A stretch of 6,055 nt of DNA from Actinomycetota bacterium (GTDB lineage Bacteria; Actinomycetota; Actinomycetes; Streptosporangiales; Streptosporangiaceae). Under the pieces are notes generated by a model. The model saw only the letters and a list, made by a program, of their open reading frames with translations, was not told where the DNA came from and did not search any database. The DNA is taken from the NCBI GenBank assembly GCA_003161205.1, contig PMOU01000056.1, positions 1,691 through 7,745 on the forward strand, read 5' to 3'. A program made the position numbers and the translations under genes. Below, one piece after another: positions 1 through 5,458 of this stretch. How positions within the stretch are numbered: the first letter of the stretch is position 1; every line of letters begins with the position of its first letter.

Positions 1-591
1 CCCGGGCTTGACGTGCGCGCCGTCGCATCGGACTTCGAGGAGTACCTCGGCCTGCCCGCCGAAGGCGACGCGCCCGCCCCGCGGCTGGTCGCCTTCCTCG
101 GCAGCACGATCGGGAACCTGACCCCGGACCAGCGGGCGTCCTTCCTGGCCCGGGTCCGCGCCGAGCTGGAGCCCGGCGACTTCTTCCTGCTCGGCACCGA
201 CCTGGTCAAGGACCCGGCGACGCTGATCGCCGCGTACGACGACAGCTCCGGGGTGACCGCGGCGTTCAACAAGAACGTGCTCGCGGTGCTGAACGCCGAA
301 CTCGGCGCCGACTTCGACCCGGACGCGTTCGAGCACGTGGCGGTCTGGGACCCGGCCGCGGAATGGATCGAGATGCGGCTGCGGTCGCGGCACGACCAGA
401 CCGTGCACCTGCCCGGCATCGGGCTCACCGTCAGCTTCGGGGCGGATGAGGAGATGCGCACCGAGGTGTCGGCCAAGTTCCGCCGGGCGGGCGTGGAAGC
501 CGAGCTCGCCGCGGCCGGATTCACCCTGCGCTCGTGGTGGACCGATGCCGCCGGCCAGTTCGGACTGTCGCTTTCCGTCCCGACACGGTAA
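1..591 (+). CDS. egtD: L-histidine N-alpha-methyltransferase EgtD, C-terminal part (5' end outside window)
   Basis: EgtD trimethylates the alpha-amino group of histidine with three SAM to give hercynine, the first step of ergothioneine synthesis in the cytoplasm. The frame is open from base 1 (Pro-Gly-Leu-Asp, then a GTG at 13 that is only an internal valine) to TAA at 589-591. Counting from that valine, the substrate-binding residues of the mycobacterial enzyme fall at exactly the right spacing: Asn35 in FLGSTIGN (Asn166), Tyr75 in AAYDDSSG (Tyr206), Met121 in WIEMRLR (Met252) and Glu151 in RTEVSAKF (Glu282). The offset is a constant 131, so roughly 127 residues lie upstream. The Met/Glu pair that gives histidine specificity is intact, so the protein is probably active. 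egtB and egtC are expected to the left. The gene to the right is not egtE, so the pathway cluster appears to end here. Confidence 0.95.
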   Translation, partial: PGLDVRAVASDFEEYLGLPAEGDAPAPRLVAFLGSTIGNLTPDQRASFLARVRAELEPGDFFLLGTDLVKDPATLIAAYDDSSGVTAAFNKNVLAVLNAELGADFDPDAFEHVAVWDPAAEWIEMRLRSRHDQTVHLPGIGLTVSFGADEEMRTEVSAKFRRAGVEAELAAAGFTLRSWWTDAAGQFGLSLSVPTR

Positions 592-610
592 GAGCCGGCC
601 AGCCGGTCCG

Positions 611-627
611 GCACCATCCCAGGGTGC
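611..627 (+). terminator. Possible weak terminator hairpin after egtD
   Basis: GCACC (611-615) pairs with GGTGC (623-627) over a 7-nt loop, 19 bases after the egtD stop. A second short GCCGG/CCGGC pairing (594-598 with 608-612) lies just before it. There is no U-tract and the stems are only 5 bp, so this is a weak candidate in GC-rich DNA. Confidence 0.25.
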
Positions 628-748
628 GCCTGCTACAGCCACGACGCGAACAGCAAGATCTCCCACGCCGCGGGGCACCGAACGGACACGGGGTTCGCGG
701 TCCAGGCGGTTTCGTCCGCTTCGGCGAGAGATATCCCGGAAAGAGCCC

Positions 749-785
749 GTGACCCGGCGCGGCAAGTGTCCCGGATCCGGGTCAC
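749..785. promoter_or_regulatory. 9-bp inverted repeat, candidate activator site upstream of the dehydrogenase
   Basis: GTGACCCGG (749-757) and CCGGGTCAC (777-785) are perfect 9-bp inverted arms separated by 19 bases. The spacer contains the self-complementary CCGGATCCGG (771-780), which overlaps the right arm. The site lies about 145 bp upstream of the dehydrogenase ATG, a position typical of an enhancer-type activator site. Binding by the regulator at 2030-3904 is inference. The remainder of the 592-927 gap shows no coding region that I can support. Confidence 0.4.
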
Positions 786-788
786 TCG

Positions 789-809
789 GGCGCCAGGGCG
801 CTTGGCGCC
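789..809. repeat. Short inverted repeat GGCGCCA / TGGCGCC
   Basis: GGCGCCA (789-795) and TGGCGCC (803-809) are 7-bp inverted arms around a 7-base spacer that itself contains GGCGCT (797-802). It sits 3 bp after the 749-785 repeat. It may be part of the same regulatory region, or a chance product of GC-rich sequence. Confidence 0.3.
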
Positions 810-884
810 GGGTTCAGATCGACCGATTCTGGCACAGTCAGGGCGCTGCGGCCGCTGTTAGCGTCTCAGCTATCAAGCCGATCG

Positions 885-903
885 CTCCAGGGCTGCCCTG
901 GAG
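885..903. promoter_or_regulatory. Perfect 19-bp palindrome just upstream of the dehydrogenase start, candidate operator
   Basis: CTCCAGGGC (885-893) and GCCCTGGAG (895-903) are perfect 9-bp inverted arms around a single T. The element ends 24 bases before the ATG at 928 and 14 bases before the GGAG ribosome binding site. A 1-base centre does not suit an RNA hairpin loop but does suit binding of a protein dimer to DNA. It could be a repressor operator or the 5' UTR site of another regulator. The bound protein is unknown. Confidence 0.45.
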
Positions 904-927
904 TGCGCCCAGCAGACGGAGTTAGCG

Positions 928-1974
928 ATGAAGGCACTGGTATATCACGGACCCGGCCGCAAGTCCTGGGAAGACGTCCCGGATGCCGCGATCAGGGAAC
1001 CGGCCGACGTCGTGGTACGCGTCGACACGACGACCATATGCGGGACCGACCTGCACATCCTCCATGGCGACGTGGCCGCGGTAACGGACGGCCGCATCCT
1101 GGGGCACGAGGCGGTCGGCACCGTCACCGAGGTCGGCGAGGCGGTCAGCGGCTTCAGCGTCGGTGACCGCGTACTCGTCCCGGCCATCACCAAGTGCGGC
1201 CGGTGCCAGTACTGCCAGCGGGGCATGCCGTCGCACTGCCAGACCGTCGGCGGGATCGGCTGGATCTTCGGCCACCTCATCGACGGGACCCAGGCCGAGT
1301 ACGTCCGGGTTCCGTTCGCCGACACCTCGCTGTACGCGGTGCCCGACAGCGTCACGAACGAGCAGGCGATCTTCCTCGCCGACTCCCTCCCCACTGGCTA
1401 CGAGGTCGGCGTGCTCGCCGGGAACGTGCGGCCCGGCGACACGGCGGCTGTGGTGGGCGCCGGCGCGGTGGGCCTTTCGGCCATCCTCACCACCGGGCTG
1501 TGGGGCGCCTCGAAGGTCATCGCGATCGACACGAACAAGTTCCGGCTGGAAAAGGCGCTGGAATTCGGGGCCACGGACGCCGTGGAGGTCGGTCCGGGCA
1601 CCGTCGCGAATGTCATCGCGCTGACCGACGGCCTCGGCGTCGACGTCTCCATCGAAGCCGTCGGCTACCCGGAAACCCTGCTGACGGCGGCGTCCCTGGT
1701 CCGGCCGGGCGGCACCATCGCCAACATCGGGGTGCACGGGACGCCGGTCGAGCTGCCGATGCAGGACATGTGGATCCAGAACGTCACCCTGACCATGGGC
1801 CTGGTCGATACGGTCTCCATTCCCACGCTGCTCAAGATGGTCGCCAGCGGACGGATCCCGGCGGAGAAGATGGGCACGCACTCGTTCACGTTCGGGCAGA
1901 TAGACGAGGCCTATGACGTGTTCAAGAACGCGGCGGCGAACTCGGCGCTCAAGGTCGTCATCACGCCTGGCTGA
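928..1974 (+). CDS. Zinc-dependent alcohol dehydrogenase (medium-chain family), probably NAD-linked
   Basis: The protein has 348 aa, full length for the zinc-dependent medium-chain alcohol dehydrogenases. GGAG (918-921) six bases before ATG 928 supports the start. Catalytic zinc ligands are Cys38 (ICGTDLH), His60-Glu61 (GHEAVG) and Asp152 (FLADSLPTGYE). An Asp in that last position is typical of the secondary-alcohol/TDH-like branch. Structural zinc cysteines are 90, 93, 96 and 104. The Rossmann motif is GAGAVG (177-182), and Asp201 at the end of the second strand favours NAD over NADP. The expected reaction is reversible oxidation of a short-chain, probably secondary, alcohol or diol in the cytoplasm. 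The true substrate cannot be read from sequence. The convergent neighbour is an AcoR/MimR-like regulator, a family that often controls alcohol, ketone or acetoin catabolism, so it is the likely regulator. No partner enzyme is encoded nearby. Confidence 0.93.
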   Translation: MKALVYHGPGRKSWEDVPDAAIREPADVVVRVDTTTICGTDLHILHGDVAAVTDGRILGHEAVGTVTEVGEAVSGFSVGDRVLVPAITKCGRCQYCQRGMPSHCQTVGGIGWIFGHLIDGTQAEYVRVPFADTSLYAVPDSVTNEQAIFLADSLPTGYEVGVLAGNVRPGDTAAVVGAGAVGLSAILTTGLWGASKVIAIDTNKFRLEKALEFGATDAVEVGPGTVANVIALTDGLGVDVSIEAVGYPETLLTAASLVRPGGTIANIGVHGTPVELPMQDMWIQNVTLTMGLVDTVSIPTLLKMVASGRIPAEKMGTHSFTFGQIDEAYDVFKNAAANSALKVVITPG

Positions 1975-1992
1975 CCTGCCGTGCTATCGGTC

Positions 1993-2028
1993 CGGCCGCG
2001 GGTTCCGTGTCTTCGGGACCCGCGGCCG
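1993..2028. terminator. Strong hairpin between convergent genes, bidirectional terminator
   Basis: Bases 1993-2007 pair with 2014-2028 as a 15-bp stem (one G-U pair at 2004/2017) closed by a 6-base loop. The core CGGCCGCGGGT pairs with ACCCGCGGCCG. The hairpin lies 18 bases after the dehydrogenase stop and one base beyond the regulator stop, so it can serve both strands. There is no U-tract on either side, as is common in actinobacterial terminators. Confidence 0.75.
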
Positions 2029-2029
2029 A

Positions 2030-3904
2030 TCAAGCAATGTAGCTGATGCCGAACGCGTCGATCTTCCGGTACAGCGACGAGCGGGCGATGCCGAGCATGG
2101 CGGCGGCCTTGTAGCGATTCCCCCGGGCCTCGTACAGCGCCTGGATGATCGCGTCGCACTGCGCGGCCTCGAGCATGGACATCTTGCGCGGGCGGCGCTG
2201 GAAGCACAGCCGCGGCAGGTCCGGCGGCTGGATCTCGCCGACCGGCTTGCGGGCGATGACGTATCTCAGCACGTCCTCGAGCTCGTTGATGTTCCCCGGC
2301 CACGCGTAGCCCTCCAGGACCCGGACGACCTGCAGGCTGAGCCGCAGGGACCGGGCGCCCGCCAGCTCCTGCAGGATCGCCATCGAGATGTCGCCGATCT
2401 CATCGATCCGGTACCGGAGAGCCGGCACCCTGGTCATCTGGTGGAAGTGCCGAAGCAGTAGTCCGTAGGGTCTGGTCGCGTCGATGGCCGGGCTGTCGAT
2501 GCAGCCGACGACGCAGAGCCCGGCGTCCAGCGCGATGAGCGGCCGCAGCGATTCATCCAGACGGTGGGCCGCGACGGGAGACAGCCGGTTCAGTCCGCAC
2601 AGGAGCAGCAGCTGCGGGCGGTCCCCGGCCGACTCGGCCAGCTCGGTGACCGGGTGCGCCCCGGGTGATCCCGGCCCGTCCGGGAAGGACGCGCAGCTCA
2701 CCGCGACGACTTGCCCGTGCGGGAACGCCTGGCGGAACTGGGTGCGCACCAGTGTCTGCTTGCCCACGCCGGGCTCCCCGATGAGCAGGTGCCTGCGGCG
2801 CTGGGTGATACTCGCCGCGACCTCCTGCCTGGCCCGCAGGAACGGGGTCAGCAGTTCCTGGTTCGCGCGGATCTGCGCCTCGGCGTAGTTCCGCTGCCGG
2901 CGTGCCGGTCCCCGCAGGTCCTCGGCGTAGTCCCGGCGGATCGTCGGGGCGACGTGTGAGCCCTGCCGGCGGACCGCCTCGGGTACGGCCGCCGGGCGCC
3001 GCGGATGTGCGTCCCCGCCCGCTAGCACGCACCCGACCAGCTCTCCGGCCAGGTAGACGCCCTCCGTCACGGCCTCGGCGCAGCCGCCGGACGACAGATC
3101 CACGTGCTTGCGCCCGAACTCCTGCAACGAGAGGCTGCCCAGTGCGAGATCACTGAGCGCTCTCAGGTCAGCGGCGTCCAGCTGACGGGCCCGCGCGTTG
3201 GTGATGCCCCAGTCGCCGTCGGTGGCCAGTACCCATCCGGTCACCTGCTCACAGCAGCGGCTGAAGCGCTCCAGGATCGCCCGTGACCAGGAGCGCGGCC
3301 CTTCGGCCATGCTCCCGGCAATCCGCTGGGCCAGCATCCGCGCCGCCGCCAGCTGGAACATGGTCTCGTCCGACTCGTGGCAGATCACCACCACGGCACC
3401 GCACGCCTCGAGCTGACGCGAATCCGGGACCGGCGATGCGGCCCCGCTGATGAACGTCAGCCGGGAGTGATAGTGCTCAGCGCCGCTGATCACGACGTCA
3501 CATCGCTCGTGCTGGGCGACCGAGGAGGCGGTGGTCCCGACCACGGACTCGGCATGGCTGTAGCCGGGCACCAGCCGCACCTCATCCAGGAGCCTGGCCA
3601 GACCCTCGTCACCATCGCGGCGGGTCCGCACCACGCCGTCCGAGCCGACCAGGACCAGGGAAGCCGCCACCTTTCCGGCCAGCTTGAAGAAGTCGTCGAA
3701 CGCGTCCTCGGCGGCGGCGTGGAGCGGCGAGCCGTCATCGTGACCCGCGAAGGGAGCGGTGATCCGGTCGGGATCCACCTGGTCCCGGCGTGAGCGCTGC
3801 CACGAGGCCAGCACCTCAGGGCGGACGACGTTCCCCGGTTCCGGACACGCCCCGCAAGCCAGGAAAGAACGCCGGGCCGCTTCGAGATCTACAGCCCTGG
3901 ACAT
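2030..3904 (-). CDS. GAF/AAA+/Fis-type transcriptional regulator with degenerate sigma54-activator domain
   Basis: This 624-aa protein is related to AcoR/MimR-type activators. RPEVLASWQRSRR (28-40) is the family's N-terminal signature. A GAF-like sensor spans about 60-200 (VVGTTASS 121-128, GAEHYHS 141-147), followed by a second, possibly PAS-like, segment at about 205-300. The AAA+ core spans about 345-555 and the Fis-type HTH about 575-620 (GNRYKAAAMLGIARSSLYRK). Walker A is present (GEPGVGKQT, Lys382). The Walker B Asp-Glu is replaced by Cys436-Gly437. Only about 28 residues separate VSCASFP (402-408) from Walker B, so the GAFTGA loop is missing. The sensor II Arg of WPGNVREL is Asn540. 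ATP hydrolysis and sigma54 remodelling are therefore unlikely; this fits actinobacteria, which lack sigma54. The ATG at 3904 has only a weak ribosome binding site; a short upstream ORF may supply ribosomes. It probably controls the convergent dehydrogenase (inference). Confidence 0.88.
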   Translation of the reverse strand: MSRAVDLEAARRSFLACGACPEPGNVVRPEVLASWQRSRRDQVDPDRITAPFAGHDDGSPLHAAAEDAFDDFFKLAGKVAASLVLVGSDGVVRTRRDGDEGLARLLDEVRLVPGYSHAESVVGTTASSVAQHERCDVVISGAEHYHSRLTFISGAASPVPDSRQLEACGAVVVICHESDETMFQLAAARMLAQRIAGSMAEGPRSWSRAILERFSRCCEQVTGWVLATDGDWGITNARARQLDAADLRALSDLALGSLSLQEFGRKHVDLSSGGCAEAVTEGVYLAGELVGCVLAGGDAHPRRPAAVPEAVRRQGSHVAPTIRRDYAEDLRGPARRQRNYAEAQIRANQELLTPFLRARQEVAASITQRRRHLLIGEPGVGKQTLVRTQFRQAFPHGQVVAVSCASFPDGPGSPGAHPVTELAESAGDRPQLLLLCGLNRLSPVAAHRLDESLRPLIALDAGLCVVGCIDSPAIDATRPYGLLLRHFHQMTRVPALRYRIDEIGDISMAILQELAGARSLRLSLQVVRVLEGYAWPGNINELEDVLRYVIARKPVGEIQPPDLPRLCFQRRPRKMSMLEAAQCDAIIQALYEARGNRYKAAAMLGIARSSLYRKIDAFGISYIA

Positions 3905-3908
3905 GATG

Positions 3909-3974
3909 TCAGCCTAAACAGGCCCCGGCTCGCCGCAGCGTCTCATCGTGAGCCGCCACGTGGGCCGCCACCAT
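3909..3974 (-). CDS. Possible 21-codon upstream ORF leading into the regulator
   Basis: On the minus strand ATG (3974-3972) starts a 21-codon ORF encoding MVAAHVAAHDETLRRAGACLG. It ends at TGA (3911-3909), only 4 bases before the regulator ATG. A strong Shine-Dalgarno sequence, GGGGAG (3982-3987 complement), sits 7 bases upstream, much better than anything before the regulator itself. The arrangement suggests translational coupling. The peptide matches no family I know. The same frame is open for a further 24 codons upstream, so it could instead be the tail of a lost gene. Expression is not shown by sequence alone. Confidence 0.33.
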   Translation of the reverse strand: MVAAHVAAHDETLRRAGACLG

Positions 3975-4069
3975 GACGGCTCTCCCCACACTCGGCACGG
4001 TTCCAGCGGCAAGGAAGGCGACGCCTTGGCGACGAAGCCAGCCGGGTTAACGCGCGGTTCGGGGTCCGG

Positions 4070-4080
4070 ACGATTATCGT
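4070..4080 (+). promoter_or_regulatory. Leaderless-type -10 box within a small palindrome, promoter of the first TA module
   Basis: TATCGT (4075-4080) fits the actinobacterial -10 pattern TANNNT and ends 6 bases before ATG 4087. Transcription would then begin at or near the start codon, which agrees with the absence of a ribosome binding site. The box lies inside the 11-bp palindrome ACGAT-T-ATCGT (4070-4080), a plausible site for autorepression by the antitoxin or TA complex. No clear -35 is visible. Confidence 0.45.
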
Positions 4081-4086
4081 ATTGCC

Positions 4087-4404
4087 ATGATGCCTTCGCC
4101 CTCCGCTTCCGGTGGCGGCCAGCCCGTCTTGGCGTCGACGCCGCGAGAGATCCGCGCCGCGTTGAGCGGCGAGGAGATCGCCCATTTCGATCGCGAGTAC
4201 CGGGATGTGATGGCGGATGCCGCGGAATCTCTCGACCTCTCGGACGTGGTGTCGATGCTGAGACGCTGGCAGCGCGTGGCCTGGTCCACCCAGGATGACC
4301 CGGATGCACACCGGCACATGCTGGCTCGGGCGGACGAGCTGAACGCAGGCGAGGATGTTCCTACCGAGTCGTGGCGGGCGACGAAGGCCCGGCTGAGCCT
4401 GTAG
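4087..4404 (+). CDS. DUF6247-like protein, probable antitoxin of a TA pair
   Basis: A 105-aa acidic, mostly helical protein. After a low-complexity Ser/Pro/Gly start (residues 1-12), the segment from STPREIRAAL through EEIAHFDREYRDVMADA, then MLRRWQRVAWSTQDDPDAH, resembles the DUF6247 family of actinobacteria: a proline-led helix, an F-x-x-EY motif and a tryptophan-containing helix. I know that family as the small upstream partner of RelE-like proteins, so antitoxin is the likely role. No classical DNA-binding motif is obvious. ATG 4087 or the adjacent ATG 4090 could be the start; there is no Shine-Dalgarno sequence and a -10 box lies 6 bases away, so a leaderless start at 4087 is preferred. 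The TAG stop abuts the GTG of the next gene, showing a two-gene operon. The family assignment is from recall, not a search. Confidence 0.75.
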   Translation: MMPSPSASGGGQPVLASTPREIRAALSGEEIAHFDREYRDVMADAAESLDLSDVVSMLRRWQRVAWSTQDDPDAHRHMLARADELNAGEDVPTESWRATKARLSL

Positions 4405-4659
4405 GTGTATGCGGTCGAATCGGAGCACCACGCTCTCGAACAGGTCGCGGCGTTGCCTGCGGAGGCACTCCCCTACTATGCCGAGCTGATGACGGTCCTC
4501 GAAACTGCACCATGGGGCGGCGAACCCTATGACCGGCAGCGGCCCGATGGGAACATGCGCACGTATGTCTTCGGAAAGCACGACCAAGGCATGGTGATCT
4601 ACCTGGTCCTCGAAGATCAGCGGCGAGTCGTCGTCCTACGCGTCTTGTGGGCCGGCTAA
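4405..4659 (+). CDS. RelE/ParE-like toxin of a TA pair
   Basis: An 84-aa protein with the RelE/ParE pattern: an N-terminal strand, a helix around residues 7-16 (HHALEQVAALP), a second helix around 20-33 (ALPYYAELMTVLE), then APWGGEPYD and a three-strand sheet with MRTYVFG, MVIYLVLEDQRR and VVVLRVLWAG. The combination P-x-x-MR-x-FG with VIYLVLEDQ and a closing Trp is typical of small actinobacterial RelE-fold toxins next to DUF6247 genes. RelE-fold toxins usually cleave mRNA on the ribosome or, in the ParE branch, poison gyrase. The target here is unknown. The GTG start directly follows the upstream TAG with no spacer, so it is probably translated by re-initiation, keeping toxin below antitoxin. 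A terminator lies 2 bases after the stop. Confidence 0.8.
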   Translation: MYAVESEHHALEQVAALPAEALPYYAELMTVLETAPWGGEPYDRQRPDGNMRTYVFGKHDQGMVIYLVLEDQRRVVVLRVLWAG

Positions 4660-4661
4660 CA

Positions 4662-4688
4662 AGAACCTGGCCGCAATTGCCAGGTTCT
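4662..4688 (+). terminator. Intrinsic terminator hairpin after the RelE-like gene
   Basis: AGAACCTGGC (4662-4671) pairs perfectly with GCCAGGTTCT (4679-4688) over a 7-base loop. It begins 2 bases after the TAA stop and is followed by CTGTGGTCTATT, which is only mildly T-rich. It closes the two-gene TA operon. Confidence 0.75.
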
Positions 4689-4695
4689 CTGTGGT

Positions 4696-4874
4696 CTATT
4701 CGAGGTCGGACAGGTCTAGCGCGAAGCGGTAGCGGACGTGGGCCCGCTCAAGGCCGCGGTGACCGGTGAGGATCACGGCACGTCACGGATGATCCTGACG
4801 CCCTTCTTCGGGCGAGCTTGCAGCAGGTTCACCATGACCCGCTTGCCGGTCAGCTCCTCCAGCGATGTCGAGGA
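4696..4874 (-). pseudogene. Coding-like remnant of unknown family with a frame break
   Basis: On the minus strand 4874-4776 reads SSTSLEELTGKRVMVNL and on to KKGVRIIRDVP, ending at TGA (4775-4773). In a shifted frame 4776-4699 reads VILTGHRGLERAHVRYRF followed by ALDLSDLE, ending at TAG (4698-4696). Both pieces have the composition and hydrophobic pattern of real protein and join tail to head across a frame change, which suggests the decayed 3' end of one gene. I do not recognise the family. No intact gene covers 4689-5041; this piece, a repeat and the regulator fragment are all I see there. Confidence 0.3.
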
Positions 4875-4906
4875 GGAGCCGGCGGATCCGATCGCGGGGT
4901 GTCGGC
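4862..4906 (+). repeat. 45-bp imperfect repeat, first copy (ECF42-promoter-like)
   Basis: Bases 4862-4906 align without gaps to 5840-5884 at 35 of 45 positions by my count. Both begin with GCGATGTCGAGGA and share CCGGCGG, TCCGA and CGGGGTG at the same spacing. This copy has TGTCGA (4866-4871), 17 bases, then CGAT (4889-4892). No plus-strand gene follows it, so if it was a promoter it is now orphaned. The regulator-derived fragment begins one base after the repeat. Confidence 0.5.
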
Positions 4907-4907
4907 A

Positions 4908-5000
4908 GCGGCGAGCCGTGATCGTGACCCGCGAAGAGGGCGGCCATTCGGTCGGGAGCCACCTGATGCCGGCGGGAGCGTTCCCACGAAGCCAGAGCCT
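4908..5000 (-). pseudogene. Fragment of a second copy of the AcoR/MimR-like regulator (N-terminal region)
   Basis: These 93 bases align without gaps to 3724-3816 of the intact regulator at 78 of 93 positions by my count (84%). The minus-strand translation LASWERSRRHQV, then PDRMAALFAGHDHGSP, matches regulator residues 30-60 at 22 of 31 positions. The similarity stops abruptly at both ends. Downstream in the same frame there is no GAF domain, only a low-complexity stretch reaching a stop near 4783, and the upstream sequence runs into the vapC coding region. It is therefore a non-functional relic of a paralogous or transferred regulator gene. Substitutions in this piece are scattered rather than strictly third-position, as expected after loss of selection. 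Confidence 0.75.
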
Positions 5001-5041
5001 GCAGCGATCCGTGCGGCCGTGGCGCCTCAATCCGGCCGCCC

Positions 5042-5458
5042 TCAGGGAAGCGGCTGCACCGTAATGTTCGGATAAGGCGCGGCAAGCGAGGCGAGGTCAT
5101 CAGGATCGCCAGTCAGCACGACGCCGCCGCCGGATTCCACGGCCGCCGCGATCACGTGCGCGTCGGCCAGGTAACGAGAGTCCGCCTTCGCCCCGGTAAG
5201 CACCCCGCCAACCAAGCGCGCCAGCGGGCGGTCGGTGTCACGGACCCGGATCCCCGTCTCGCGTGCCAGACAGGCGTCTACCAGCTGGTTGCGGCCGGCA
5301 CCACGATAAAGTTCCGCGAGGATGACCGCCGGGACGATCACGTCTCGGTGCATGAGAGCGGCGGCTCGCATAGCGGCCCTGACTTCCTCTTGCCGCCTGG
5401 AGGGTCGGCCGCCTAGCGTGGCCAGCGCCTCGGAGTCGAGGATGAGCGCGCGGCTCAT
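5042..5458 (-). CDS. vapC: VapC-type PIN-domain toxin (ribonuclease)
   Basis: A 138-aa PIN-domain protein, normal length for VapC. VapC toxins are Mg2+-dependent endoribonucleases that cut tRNA or rRNA and stop translation. Acidic active-site residues are in place: Asp8 (LILDSEAL), Glu49 (VILAELYRG), Asp99 (YLADAHVIAAA) and Asp118 (VVLTGDPDDLASLA; Asp121 is an alternative). It ends with a short strand, NITVQPLP. ATG at 5458-5456 overlaps the antitoxin stop as ATGA, so translation is coupled to the upstream vapB gene. The 3' end runs up to the decayed region holding the regulator relic. Its specific RNA target cannot be predicted. All catalytic residues are present, so it should be active unless neutralised. 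Confidence 0.92.
   Translation of the reverse strand: MSRALILDSEALATLGGRPSRRQEEVRAAMRAAALMHRDVIVPAVILAELYRGAGRNQLVDACLARETGIRVRDTDRPLARLVGGVLTGAKADSRYLADAHVIAAAVESGGGVVLTGDPDDLASLAAPYPNITVQPLP

Noticed and set aside
1..591. Start of egtD at GTG 13.
   Set aside because: The frame is open to base 1, and active-site spacing places this valine near residue 132 of the enzyme. The gene begins outside the window.
771..780. CCGGATCCGG palindrome as an independent operator.
   Set aside because: It is short, GC-rich and contained in the larger 749-785 repeat; it is mentioned there instead.
830..844. TGGCAC with GG-N10-GC spacing upstream of the dehydrogenase, resembling a sigma54 -24/-12 promoter.
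   Set aside because: The -12 part is GGGC rather than TTGC. Actinobacteria lack sigma54, and the nearby activator-like protein lacks GAFTGA, so the match is probably chance or ancestral.
922..1881. Long minus-strand open frame (319 codons) opposite the alcohol dehydrogenase.
   Set aside because: The translation is Arg/Asp/Gly-rich with no family pattern. It is an antisense shadow of the strongly supported plus-strand gene.
3943..4587. Minus-strand open frame (214 codons) opposite the first TA pair.
   Set aside because: It has no recognisable domain and covers two well-supported plus-strand genes, with low-complexity composition; a shadow frame.
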